From contig CAVAPB010000003.1 of assembly GCA_963590415.1 (NCBI GenBank), positions 1 to 64,000 of the forward strand: a stretch of DNA of 64,000 nt, given 5' to 3'. Below, one piece after another: positions 43,090 to 52,310 of this stretch. This stretch comes from Fimenecus sp963590415 (GTDB taxonomy: Bacteria > Bacillota > Clostridia > Oscillospirales > Acutalibacteraceae). The notes beneath the pieces are model-generated. The model did no database searches and had not been told where the DNA came from. It was given only the letters and a program-made list of their open reading frames with translations. Numbering within the stretch: the first letter of the stretch is position 1; each line of letters opens with the position of its first letter. Both the position numbers and the translations under genes were made by a program.

Positions 43090-45108
43090 TTACGCGCAAA
43101 ATCCGATTTGTTTTATTTGAGGCTTTGTACTTGCTTTCGGAAGTTCAATATCCTCAGCTGTAATGGTAATAATATCGTCATTCCCGATAGAATCAAAGTT
43201 CATTGTCAGCAGGCGAGTGGCCTGAGCCATCTTTGCCTTTTCGATTACATTTCTGACATAGCGACCGTTACCGAAATCACTTTCGGATCTTGCAGTGTTA
43301 AACAGACCGGATAGTTTTTCAAATGCTTCCTCTGTAAATTTTAAACCTTTCTGCTTTGCAATCAGCTTTGCTATTTCACAGAGTGATTCCGTATCATAAT
43401 CATCGAACGGAACATGATAAGCAATTCTGGATCTGAGACCGGGATTCTTTTGAAGGAAGCCCTCCATTTTATCCGGATAACCTGCGAAGATAACAACAAC
43501 ATCGTCGCGGTGATTTTCCATTTCCTGAACAATGGTGTTAATTGCCTCGTCCCCGAAAGAGCCATTTCTGTCATCAACAAGAGAATAGGCTTCGTCAATG
43601 AACAGTACGCTCCCTTGTGCTTCTTTGAATTTTTTTTGAATTGTCGGGGCTGTCCATCCCACATATTTGCCCACCAGGTCTCCTCGGCCGACCTCAACCA
43701 GATTTCCTTTAGAAAGAAGATCGTTTTCTTTCATAATTTTCGCAAAGAGTCTTGCAACGGTTGTTTTTGCTGTTCCCGGATTGCCGGTAAAAATCATGTG
43801 CATTGCAGGGTGATCGATTTTCATCCCCTTATCTGCAAAGAGTTTCTGTGCTTTATAGTAGTTCAGTGCCTGATCGATAACCATCTTTGCTTCGTCAAGT
43901 CCGATCATCTGCTTTAATTCATCGTAAGCCGATCCCTTCGGCGCGGCTTTAATAACCTCGTGTTTAACAGTAGCAACATCTTTATACTGCGGATATACAG
44001 CCGTCTTAAGCTTGTTATTATACCAATCATCAAACAGGTTGTGAAGATCGGTAGTAAGATAGCCTTTTCCGTCCTCAACCTTTTCAAAAAGTTTTTTGTC
44101 TGTTCGGATTCCGCTATCTTTTGCCAACGTTCTAAGAAAGCCTTTTGCACATTCTCCTGAAACAAACTTCTCTTTAAATTCAACAATACTCGTATTGCCG
44201 AGATTTTCATAGAAAATATCCTTTGATGCGGTACATTCACGGGGCAGACAAAACACCGTAAGAACCTGATTGCGATATTTTTTCATTATCTCGCAAAGCG
44301 TTTCGATTGTCTCCCTGCCACAGCTCGCATAATCATCCTCTGTATCATCGTTTGCCAAATACCTGACAACAATCGCTCCGCCAACGGCGCTTTTATACAA
44401 GCAGTCGTAAACCATGCTTGAAAAGCTTTCGCCCGGTCTGAAATTCAAAAAACAGTATCGCTTGTTATGCAGTCTGTTATTGGCATACAATGCCTGCAAT
44501 AGAATTCGAAACATTCCTTTTCGAGTCTCTCTGTCATCCGTCTGTATCAGATAATGGACGGGATGACCGACAACATTCTGCTTTGAGCTTCCCGCATAAA
44601 TACGATCCAATTCAGAAATTAAATCATCCTTGGCAAGGAATCGCGCGGCATCTTCATATACAGCTTTTTTATTACCATCCTCAAGAAGATGTTCGCCAAA
44701 CGAAATTCCTCTGCCGTATCTTCCATTAAGCTTATCCAGATCGAACTGTTCCAAAACCTCATCGTCATCGTTGATATAATCTTTTCTGCAGGCACCGGCA
44801 AGCATATTGCGAAGCGTGCTGAAAGTAATTTCTTCAAGGCGTATATCCTTCAACTCAAGCTCTATCGTTTGCAGATAACCGGAAACTAAATTGAATACAT
44901 CAGCATGGATATTCATAATGATGCCCCCGGTTACCAGATTTCCCGAAGCATCATTCACAAACAGATATGCTTTATGTTTCTCAAGCTGATTGAAGGAACT
45001 GGTCTTTATCGAAATTTTTTCCGTTTTTTCATACATTACCCTGCGATTATCATTTCCCTCTGACCACTTTTCGTCAGTTGTAATTCCCTCAAATTTATAG
45101 AACTGCAT
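43090..45108 (-). CDS. CbbX/SpoVK-like AAA+ ATPase with large N-terminal extension
   Basis: 672 residues. The C-terminal 260 residues are a CbbX/SpoVK-type AAA domain: MIGLDEAKMVI, Walker A GNPGTAKTT near 440, Walker B VLFIDEAYSL near 490, and the FAGYPDKMEGFLQKNPGLRSR segment with arginine finger. Residues 1-380 have no domain I recognise; part (residues 180-350) looks like a second, degenerate NTPase fold (CFLNFRPGESFSSM, LTVFCLPREC). These ATPases remodel protein complexes. GGAGG lies eight bases before the ATG at 45108. Preceded by island operator 3. Confidence 0.82.
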   Translation of the reverse strand: MQFYKFEGITTDEKWSEGNDNRRVMYEKTEKISIKTSSFNQLEKHKAYLFVNDASGNLVTGGIIMNIHADVFNLVSGYLQTIELELKDIRLEEITFSTLRNMLAGACRKDYINDDDEVLEQFDLDKLNGRYGRGISFGEHLLEDGNKKAVYEDAARFLAKDDLISELDRIYAGSSKQNVVGHPVHYLIQTDDRETRKGMFRILLQALYANNRLHNKRYCFLNFRPGESFSSMVYDCLYKSAVGGAIVVRYLANDDTEDDYASCGRETIETLCEIMKKYRNQVLTVFCLPRECTASKDIFYENLGNTSIVEFKEKFVSGECAKGFLRTLAKDSGIRTDKKLFEKVEDGKGYLTTDLHNLFDDWYNNKLKTAVYPQYKDVATVKHEVIKAAPKGSAYDELKQMIGLDEAKMVIDQALNYYKAQKLFADKGMKIDHPAMHMIFTGNPGTAKTTVARLFAKIMKENDLLSKGNLVEVGRGDLVGKYVGWTAPTIQKKFKEAQGSVLFIDEAYSLVDDRNGSFGDEAINTIVQEMENHRDDVVVIFAGYPDKMEGFLQKNPGLRSRIAYHVPFDDYDTESLCEIAKLIAKQKGLKFTEEAFEKLSGLFNTARSESDFGNGRYVRNVIEKAKMAQATRLLTMNFDSIGNDDIITITAEDIELPKASTKPQIKQIGFCA

Positions 45109-45151
45109 ATTATGTACCTCCGCAACCATCATATTACATCTTTACGAAATA

Positions 45152-45185
45152 ATAATATCAAAAGAAATGTGCCGAATTTGGTGCT
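45152..45185 (-). promoter_or_regulatory. Island promoter/operator 3 (CbbX-like operon)
   Basis: Minus strand AGCACC-AAATTC-GGCACA (45168-45185), 10 bases, then TATTAT (45152-45157), 43 bases before the start at 45108. Confidence 0.65.
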
Positions 45186-45191
45186 TAACCA

Positions 45192-45770
45192 TCAATCTTG
45201 TCTGATCACATCAAGCAACGCACGCCTTAACATTGATATGCTATTAATTTTCAGCCGAGGTCCGGTCACGAAAGTTCCGTTTAGCCCATTGTATTCATTA
45301 AGAATTTTTATAGCCTTGCCGCCGGCATCAATCCACTCATTAAGATTCGGACTGTGGTCATCCAAAAGAATATCATTTGAAGAAAGGTCTTTTATTGCCT
45401 CAGATTTACTTGTCCCACATATAGTAAAAAATCGGTGATAAGTATCGATCTCAGGAATATATTTGTCGAGCCATTCCATTTTTTCCTGTTTTGACTGTTC
45501 GGCACATTCTGAGATTACAGCCGAAAGAACATAAACATCAAACTGGTCTAATTTGATTAGCCCTTTGACTGATTCAACCATTTCAGATCTTGGCGAAAGT
45601 GATGCGAAATATCCGACACTCAACATATCCGCCATTTTCGCTTCGGGTCTATATTCGCATAAGACGCCATCCATATCAATGAACACACGTTTTTTCAGAG
45701 ACTTTTTACAGACTGCGAAATGGTCAAAGTTTCTGCTGATGTATTCGTCATAGTATTTTTTATTATCCAT
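45192..45770 (-). CDS. HAD-type 5'(3')-deoxyribonucleotidase-like protein
   Basis: 192 residues. The HAD motifs are FIDMDGVLCEY near residue 32 (nucleophile Asp), a Ser in YVLSAV near 78, Lys in TSKSEAIKD near 120 and DILLDDHSPN near 132. The order and spacing fit the NT5C group. It could hydrolyse nucleotides or end phosphates. It is 16 bases downstream of the basic protein gene, in the same transcript behind operator 4. Confidence 0.82.
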   Translation of the reverse strand: MDNKKYYDEYISRNFDHFAVCKKSLKKRVFIDMDGVLCEYRPEAKMADMLSVGYFASLSPRSEMVESVKGLIKLDQFDVYVLSAVISECAEQSKQEKMEWLDKYIPEIDTYHRFFTICGTSKSEAIKDLSSNDILLDDHSPNLNEWIDAGGKAIKILNEYNGLNGTFVTGPRLKINSISMLRRALLDVIRQD

Positions 45771-45786
45771 CTCGAAGATCCTTTCA

Positions 45787-46146
45787 TTAAATCCAGGTCC
45801 ACCAATAATCGAATACTCTCCGATAATGATTGCCTTTAGGCAACAATGTCTCCGTGTGAAGATGTCTGACCTTTCGACAGGATGCCTTTTTTAAACATTT
45901 TTGTGCGCCGCTTCTTTTGCCCCGCTTGATCCTGTTTGTATAAACATATTTCTTGAGATCACGATCCCACTTGCACTCTCGCCATATTGAAGGCTTGTAA
46001 CCGGTACAATGCGACAACTCATAAAGTAAGCGCTGCTTGTGTTGTTTTTGCCTTTTCATACTAATATAGCGCTTGCCCTTTTTGCGAATGTGTTCCTCCG
46101 AAAGGACGATACCGAAATCCATTTCTAATTCTTTCTCATATTTCAT
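45787..46146 (-). CDS. Small, very basic protein of unknown function
   Basis: A 119-residue protein with about one third Lys/Arg/His, several cysteines (HCTG, RECKW, KCLKKASCRK) and a tryptophan-rich end (YWWTWI). The charge suggests nucleic acid binding, possibly to RNA. No family recognised. First gene behind island operator 4, followed by the HAD gene. An internal ATG (MDFGIV) is an alternative start. Confidence 0.55.
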   Translation of the reverse strand: MKYEKELEMDFGIVLSEEHIRKKGKRYISMKRQKQHKQRLLYELSHCTGYKPSIWRECKWDRDLKKYVYTNRIKRGKRSGAQKCLKKASCRKVRHLHTETLLPKGNHYRRVFDYWWTWI

Positions 46147-46187
46147 TTCGATGAAACGCTCCTTTTTTGCTCTTTTGAGATAATATA

Positions 46188-46221
46188 ATTATAGTAAGCC
46201 ATATGCACCAAAAACGTCGCG
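46188..46221 (-). promoter_or_regulatory. Island promoter/operator 4 (basic protein-HAD operon)
   Basis: Minus strand CGCGAC-GTTTTT-GGTGCA (46204-46221), 10 bases, then TATAAT (46188-46193), about 40 bases before the start at 46146. Only the inner half matches the consensus. Confidence 0.7.
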
Positions 46222-46250
46222 CTTGTTGTATGTCACTCAAGGCATAAATG

Positions 46251-47558
46251 CTACACCGTTATCCTTGCAATCTTTCCCCAAGGTGGGTCAACCTCATCAT
46301 TATTTAACAGCCACAGAACGGGTATGCCGCCCGTAAGTTTTTCTTTTGGAAATGGGGCAAATCCATCCGTTAAAATGATAATGCAGGCAGGCATTTTTTC
46401 CTGCATGTGTTTTTGTACGTATTCAAATATAATCTGAAAATCCGTTCCGCCCCCGCCTGCCGGTTTGATAATTTTGAATTCCTCTTCATTTGTAAAGGGC
46501 TTAGGCTCAACAATCGCTGCATCGAAAAATCCAAGCCATCCTTTAAGCTTGCCGTCAAACTGGTCAATCGCGCCTTTCACCTCAGAATACGCAGCCGTTA
46601 TCATGTCGTCCGACATAGACGCAGAAGTGTCTATCATAAATAGAATATCCTCAACCAAATCATCCTTATCATTGAAATCCGGAAGAAAAAATGGGTTTTC
46701 ATCAAATCTTCTGTCAGGCGGAGTAAAAGAATAATCGACGATTTCTTGTTGAACAAAATCATTCAGAACCATCCGCCAATCTGTCTGCGACTTTTTCAAT
46801 TCATTAAAAAGTCGTTCGGCAAATAAAGGCAAAAGCCCTCTTTGATTAGATGGGTCTCTTATAGAAATTACCTCACAAACATCTTCAAACCGCTTTGCCC
46901 AAACGTCACGCAGCGTATCATCCTCTTCTTCCATTCCCCAGCGAGTGTGATCATCCCATACTGCTTTTTCACTTTGGGTTTTGCCTTGTTTTTTCTTTGC
47001 ACGACCTAAAACACTTCCTTTTGCATCATTGTTTTGCTCATTATCGTTGCCGTCTTTGCCCAAAGTGCCGGTTATTGCCGGTTTTGGTTTTCTGTTTTGA
47101 GGAAGCGGCGGGAGCATTCCGTATACCTGCTCCGCCGTGTATTCATATCCCTCCTTACCATCCGGAGCAAGGTGCATAGATACACCATATTTTTTCAATG
47201 TTATGGCTTTCAAATTCATGTTTTCAGACAGAAGTATATTGGAATTGACCACAATATCACAGGCTATGTTAAACTGCTCGTTATCTCTGTCACCCTGTCT
47301 CAGACAGTGTTGCAAAACGACATGAAGAATCTCATGCATCATAATAAAGTCCAGTTCCGAGTCGCTGAGTTCGTCCAAAAACCGCGGCCCGAAGTAAATT
47401 CTGTGACCGTCTGTTGCAGCCGTTTCACAGTTCTCATCAATCGAATAAATCATGTGCATTAAAAGTAAGCCGTAAAAGCCGTTATTGCACAAAATTCTCA
47501 TTCGGGACAGCAAAAGGCGCTTAATGTATTCCTTTTTCTTTTCATCTGACAGAACCAT
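46251..47558 (-). CDS. Putative metallopeptidase plus VWA domain protein (COG3864 type)
   Basis: 435 residues. The N-terminal peptidase-like domain has MHEILHVVLQH (HExxH at 75-79 with another His at 84). The C-terminal half is a VWA-like domain with the MIDAS start FMIDTSASMSD near residue 292 and the GGGGTDF loop near 370. Such proteins are regular partners of MoxR ATPases, which remodel targets bound by the VWA domain. It overlaps the MoxR gene by 17 bases and is the last gene of the helicase-MoxR-VWA operon. Confidence 0.9.
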   Translation of the reverse strand: MVLSDEKKKEYIKRLLLSRMRILCNNGFYGLLLMHMIYSIDENCETAATDGHRIYFGPRFLDELSDSELDFIMMHEILHVVLQHCLRQGDRDNEQFNIACDIVVNSNILLSENMNLKAITLKKYGVSMHLAPDGKEGYEYTAEQVYGMLPPLPQNRKPKPAITGTLGKDGNDNEQNNDAKGSVLGRAKKKQGKTQSEKAVWDDHTRWGMEEEDDTLRDVWAKRFEDVCEVISIRDPSNQRGLLPLFAERLFNELKKSQTDWRMVLNDFVQQEIVDYSFTPPDRRFDENPFFLPDFNDKDDLVEDILFMIDTSASMSDDMITAAYSEVKGAIDQFDGKLKGWLGFFDAAIVEPKPFTNEEEFKIIKPAGGGGTDFQIIFEYVQKHMQEKMPACIIILTDGFAPFPKEKLTGGIPVLWLLNNDEVDPPWGKIARITV

Positions 47559-48660
47559 TCATCAAACTTCCTTTACTCTGAAGCCATTTTGCAAACTCCG
47601 GTATCAGCATCAGCCGTTCTTTGTAATCCTTATCTATGTACATATAGTCTTTCAACAGTACAGTGCTGAAATCCGGAGGCATTCTATCTGCATATCGGAT
47701 TGAATTTGCAATTCTTACCATTTCATCCTTGTGACTTCTTGCGAAAGCCGTCATGGATGCCGTTAAAGCATACAAAGCATCTGTATTTGTGGGTAACACA
47801 GGCATTTTGCCGTCAAAAATATCTTCAACAGCCGGTAAGTCCTTATACACCTTAGCCCATGTACGGAATTCCACAGCTGCGCCGGTTCCAATAATGCCTG
47901 CAATCAATGAATACATATTGTCGATATCATCGTCTATTCCGTTCAGTATATTACTCACCATTTCCCAAGAACGAGGTGTCGGGAATGCAAGATCGTCACT
48001 CCCGGAATCAAAACCAATAAGATAATTCTGTCTGAAGGAGAGAAAACCGATTACCTTGTCATTTATTCCTGACGCAATAGCCCAGCGTTTCCATGAATCA
48101 AAGCTCACTTTGATTTCAATATGCATTAGTCTGTTTGCAAGTGCTTTCGGCATCTTGTATACCACAGATTTATCCGTGGTACGGTTGCCCGCTGCGATAA
48201 CAATACAGTTGTCGGGCAGTTTGTGTTCTCCGACTACACGGTCAAGGGTTATCTGGTATGCCGCCGCCTGAACCGATTGCGGTGCTGCGGATATTTCATC
48301 AAGAAAGAGAATATTTACAATATTATCACCCGAGTCCATTTGAAAGATCTGCGGTTTCAGCCAAACAGCAAGAGTCTTATCCGCATTAGATGTCGGAATG
48401 CCCCTTAAATCAATAGGATTAAACAAAAGCAATCGAACATCCGTCACCTTTACAGACTTTCCTGTACTTTCTTCAATTTTCTTTGCTATCTGCCGTATTG
48501 CCTGTGATTTTCCGACTCCGGGAGGACCCCAAAGCATAACGGAGGGCATTGTCTTGACGGAAAGTCTGTTTTGAATCACCGTGGTGTATGCATGCGACAA
48601 CTTATCTACCGCTTTTCCAACATTCATAGAAGGAATGTTTGTCAATTTAACATCGCTCAT
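47542..48660 (-). CDS. MoxR-type AAA+ ATPase
   Basis: 372 residues. Walker A GPPGVGKS (45-52), Walker B NILFLDEIS near 116, sensor 1 IAAGNRTTD near 159 and ANRLMHIEI near 176 identify a MoxR/RavA-type AAA protein. It starts inside the helicase stop codon (ATGA) and overlaps the VWA gene, so the three proteins are made together. MoxR-VWA pairs act as chaperone-like switches and are known from conflict-type gene sets. Confidence 0.92.
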   Translation of the reverse strand: MSDVKLTNIPSMNVGKAVDKLSHAYTTVIQNRLSVKTMPSVMLWGPPGVGKSQAIRQIAKKIEESTGKSVKVTDVRLLLFNPIDLRGIPTSNADKTLAVWLKPQIFQMDSGDNIVNILFLDEISAAPQSVQAAAYQITLDRVVGEHKLPDNCIVIAAGNRTTDKSVVYKMPKALANRLMHIEIKVSFDSWKRWAIASGINDKVIGFLSFRQNYLIGFDSGSDDLAFPTPRSWEMVSNILNGIDDDIDNMYSLIAGIIGTGAAVEFRTWAKVYKDLPAVEDIFDGKMPVLPTNTDALYALTASMTAFARSHKDEMVRIANSIRYADRMPPDFSTVLLKDYMYIDKDYKERLMLIPEFAKWLQSKGSLMNGSVR

Positions 48661-51600
48661 TTTTTGTTTACCCCCAGTTTCTTATCAAGCTTTTCAACCT
48701 CGGCACTGTATTTTTCTATTTGCTCGCTGTAATTTTCATCCTTTGCAAGCTCTGCCTTCAGCTCAAATTCCTTTTCGGTAAGCTTGGATAATCCGATTTT
48801 CAACTTTTCAAGATGGTTCTCCAGCGTGTCGAGATAATTATCAATACGCACAAGATTGCCGATTTCGGTATCGCCGAGTTCAACATAATACTTGCCTTGC
48901 CGAGAGAGCCAAACATACGGTTTTTCCGGTATCATATTGGCAGGGAGCACAATATCAAAGCCTCTGTAGTTCATCAGCGTTTTCTCTCTTGTTTCAAGGG
49001 AATAGCCCCTGACAGCCGAGGTTATATACTCGCGGAGGACTTTGCGCCTTTCCGCTTCCTCTTTCTTTAAACAGGTTTCTGTTGCCGGAGGATTTTCCTT
49101 TTTCCAATCCCGATAATAGTAAAGATCTTCTTCGCATTTAGTTATCGAGTTTCTCTGATGTTCGACCTTTCCCGGAAGCTCCATAAGCTCTTTTTCCATT
49201 CGTATTCTTGAATCAACGAGCTTGCGCTGAAGAGTGAGATACCTTGTCAGCTCGTTGGCGGCTTCTACTCTTTTTTTAACAAGCGGGTTTCCGACAGCCA
49301 AAGCCTTAACCTCAGCGTAATCCAGTACTGTGTCCTCAATGTCCGCACCGCTGCGAGCCGTAAGTGATCCGGAAAGCAGATCCGAAATAAACCGTTGTTT
49401 TGTTTCAAGTAACTGCCATGAATATGCATCAAAGCTTCCTTCGGTGATATATCTGTAAATATACACCTGTGGGTTGGCGTTGCCTTGACGGAGAATACGA
49501 CCTTCACGCTGTGTCATATCCGCCGGTCTCCACGGAACATCAAGATGATGAAGGGCTATCAGCCTGTCTTGAATATTTACACCCAATCCGAGCTTAAAGG
49601 TCGAGCCTATCAAAATACGGATGTCACCGTTACGCATCATCATAAACAGCCGCGCCCTTTTCGCTTCGCTCTCAGCATCATGAATGTACGCAATCTGTGC
49701 CGCCGGAACGCCGAGGTTTATGAGAGCAGTTTTCAATTCGTCATAAATATTAAACCCGGATTTCGGTGTGGAAGTGTCGCAAAAAATCAACTGTGTCGCT
49801 TTGCTTTGTGCGTTTTTAAAATAAATGTCTGCCACATTTTCTGCACATCGTGCCACCTTGGATTGATATGTGAATGTTGCGTTGGAATCAACCAACCGCA
49901 AATCAAGCGCCGCTTTTCTGCCGTCTGTTGTGATTTTCAGCATATTATCATCCTTGCGGCTGACCCTTCCTCCGCGCACATCATCGGCTCTCTGCGAAAT
50001 ATCATCGAGATACGCCGCAAAAGCAGGTGTCTTGGAAATGAGCGCATCCTTATAGCCATCATGTATCGGAATCCCGGCGGACTCGTCCACCCGATGAAAA
50101 TCCGCAATGGAAGAAAGCAGCGAAGTAAGCTCAGGAAGATTGTGAAACTTAGCAAAGCGTGTAGCCAACCGATAACTGCTTGTATCTACATCAATTTCAA
50201 ACTCGGTACTGCGCTCGGCAAACATTCCGATCCAGGCGTCAAAGCTTTGCAAGTCGAGCATTGTAAGCTCGCCGCTCTGTAAATACTGCTGCATAATATA
50301 TGCATCGGTAATCGAGTTGGTAATCGGCGTGCCCGTGGCAAGAACAACGCCCTTTCCGCCGTTCTTCTTTTGAACCATATGGACCTTATCCATCATATCC
50401 CGGCACCGTTTTGATCCGCTTCCGTTGATACCGAGAACCTTATTTGCCTTGGTTTCAAATGGGACATTCTTGAAGTTATGAGCCTCATCAACGAAAAGGC
50501 GGGTGATTCCAAGCTCATCAAAATAGACGGTATCGTGCATATCATCAATAGCTAAAGTCATTTCGGACAGCGCTTTTTCAAGGCTTTTTTTCTTCTTTTT
50601 CAGCTTTGAGGTGGCTTTATCTTTACGGGCGGCAAGCTCGGACACAAGTTTCTTTTTTTCTTTCAGTTCCTCTATATAATAATCTTTTGATAGAGGAATC
50701 TGTTCAAAGCAACTGTAAGCAATGATGATCCCGTCAAAATCTTCATCCCGTATACGCTCAAGCACCGCTTCACGTTTGCTTGGAGTAAAACTTTTGGGAT
50801 CAACGCAAAGAAGCTTTGCATTCGGGTACATTGCGGCAAAAATGCTCTTCCACTGCCCGACAATATTATTCGGAACAACATACATATTCTTTGCGGAAAT
50901 CCCCATTCTTTTCATTTCCTGACCGGCAGCAATCATGACATAGGTTTTACCCGCTCCGACATCGTGAGCCAGCAAGGTGTTTGGCGTAAAAATGATTCTT
51001 GCCACCGCGTTTTTCTGATAAGGATACAGCTTGACCGAGTCGGACATAGTGGGGAAATCTAAAAATAACCCGTCAAAAATACGCCTACGCACACAGCTGA
51101 AATTGTTTTCAAATATGATTTCAAGACGCTCTTTTCGGGCGTCATCAGTCCATACCCATTTCTGAAACGCCTTGATAAGCTTCTGCTGTTTTTCAATGGC
51201 GGCAACCGTCTCCGTCTTGTTTATAATGCGCTTTTTGCCAGATGCATTTGCAGGACAGCTTACTTTCTCCGTGACCGAAACGGTTTTCATATTCAAGGTC
51301 TTCTCCAAAATATGTAATGCCTCAAGCTTTTCCGTTCCGTATGTCCGGCTTACGCCCACGCTGTGATTATATCTGGATTTATAAGGGATTTCCCATGTTC
51401 CGGTTATTTCATCATGAACGGTTTTATAGCTTTCAATGATTTTATCCTTGTCATAATAAATGTAATGCTTCAGGGGATCGCCAAACAGGTAAAGCATAAA
51501 ATCATCAATTATATCTGCCGGAACCCACGGCGAGCCAAGTGTGATGTATATATCCTTTGTAGCTACCGTCGGGGGGAGCACCATTTCGATTGCTTTGATA

Positions 51601-52181
51601 TTATCCGCAAAATAACCGTTATACTCTTTGTTCGCTTCATTTGCAGTGTTCCACTTGCGCATAAGATTACCGGAAAGGTACTCTTCGGCAGTTTCCCAAC
51701 CTTGATAAAAGCATTCGTTCCATGTCAGCGGATTTTGATAAATTGACCCCTTCAAGGTTGAAATAACGGTCTTATAATCCGCCCCCGTCACAGAGGATAT
51801 GTATTCAATATCCACCTTGCCTAAGGTTTTAAGACTCATAATCAGAGCGTCCGGAATGCTCTCTGCGTGAACTCCCTGAGTCCTTACATCTTGATTGAAC
51901 GCATTTTCCCAATCGAGCGGAAGATCCATGCTTGTAACTTCTCTGATATGTGCTTCTTTTCTCTCTTTTTCCTCACGGGCTTTTCGCTCAGATTCCTCTT
52001 TTTCTCTGCGCCGGCGTTCATTCTCCTCATGCATTTCTGCGGTACGCTTGGCTGCACGGAGTTTGCCTATAACCTTCTCAATTTCATCTGAGGAATATTT
52101 GCTGTCAATATTTCCTGCAAGTCCCAAAATATCAAAAAGACTCAACTGTGCACTATCTCCCGAATGATTTTTATTAGACAT
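48657..52181 (-). CDS. SNF2-type DEAD/DEAH helicase, element-associated family
   Basis: A 1174-residue helicase. A charged coiled coil (30-85) follows a short QLSLFDILGL start. Residues 100-380 match the leader region of the giant methylase-helicases of conjugative elements (EEYLSGNLMRKW, LGSPWVPADII). The motor has Walker A AHDVGAGKT (405-413), DEAH in FVDEAHNF near 556, LATGTPITN near 607 and QREGRILRQGN near 885. C-terminal coiled coils run from about 960 to the end. The methylase half found in the large relatives is absent. It leads the operon with MoxR and VWA, after island operator 5. It probably recognises or unwinds foreign DNA. Confidence 0.88.
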   Translation of the reverse strand: MSNKNHSGDSAQLSLFDILGLAGNIDSKYSSDEIEKVIGKLRAAKRTAEMHEENERRRREKEESERKAREEKERKEAHIREVTSMDLPLDWENAFNQDVRTQGVHAESIPDALIMSLKTLGKVDIEYISSVTGADYKTVISTLKGSIYQNPLTWNECFYQGWETAEEYLSGNLMRKWNTANEANKEYNGYFADNIKAIEMVLPPTVATKDIYITLGSPWVPADIIDDFMLYLFGDPLKHYIYYDKDKIIESYKTVHDEITGTWEIPYKSRYNHSVGVSRTYGTEKLEALHILEKTLNMKTVSVTEKVSCPANASGKKRIINKTETVAAIEKQQKLIKAFQKWVWTDDARKERLEIIFENNFSCVRRRIFDGLFLDFPTMSDSVKLYPYQKNAVARIIFTPNTLLAHDVGAGKTYVMIAAGQEMKRMGISAKNMYVVPNNIVGQWKSIFAAMYPNAKLLCVDPKSFTPSKREAVLERIRDEDFDGIIIAYSCFEQIPLSKDYYIEELKEKKKLVSELAARKDKATSKLKKKKKSLEKALSEMTLAIDDMHDTVYFDELGITRLFVDEAHNFKNVPFETKANKVLGINGSGSKRCRDMMDKVHMVQKKNGGKGVVLATGTPITNSITDAYIMQQYLQSGELTMLDLQSFDAWIGMFAERSTEFEIDVDTSSYRLATRFAKFHNLPELTSLLSSIADFHRVDESAGIPIHDGYKDALISKTPAFAAYLDDISQRADDVRGGRVSRKDDNMLKITTDGRKAALDLRLVDSNATFTYQSKVARCAENVADIYFKNAQSKATQLIFCDTSTPKSGFNIYDELKTALINLGVPAAQIAYIHDAESEAKRARLFMMMRNGDIRILIGSTFKLGLGVNIQDRLIALHHLDVPWRPADMTQREGRILRQGNANPQVYIYRYITEGSFDAYSWQLLETKQRFISDLLSGSLTARSGADIEDTVLDYAEVKALAVGNPLVKKRVEAANELTRYLTLQRKLVDSRIRMEKELMELPGKVEHQRNSITKCEEDLYYYRDWKKENPPATETCLKKEEAERRKVLREYITSAVRGYSLETREKTLMNYRGFDIVLPANMIPEKPYVWLSRQGKYYVELGDTEIGNLVRIDNYLDTLENHLEKLKIGLSKLTEKEFELKAELAKDENYSEQIEKYSAEVEKLDKKLGVNKK

Positions 52182-52221
52182 GTACCGTCACGCTCCGATC
52201 CTCTTTCGTTCACCCATTTAT

Positions 52222-52255
52222 ATTTTACAGCAACAAATGCACCAAAAACGGGAGG
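52222..52255 (-). promoter_or_regulatory. Island promoter/operator 5 (helicase-MoxR-VWA operon)
   Basis: Minus strand CCTCCC-GTTTTT-GGTGCA (52238-52255), 10 bases, then TAAAAT (52222-52227), 40 bases before the start at 52181. Confidence 0.7.
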
Positions 52256-52260
52256 TATAG

Positions 52261-52286
52261 AAAAAGGACCGTGAAAATCACGGTCC
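52261..52286 (-). terminator. Terminator of the WYL-DUF262 operon
   Basis: GGACCGTGA pairs with TCACGGTCC around TTT, followed by T residues on the minus strand, 25 bases after the DUF262 stop codon. Confidence 0.9.
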
Positions 52287-52310
52287 CAAATTTTGCATTT
52301 GCCTGTTTAC

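Noticed and set aside
48657..52181. N6-adenine methylase as part of the helicase
   Set aside because: No NPPY-type catalytic motif in the 1174 residues; only the helicase half is present.
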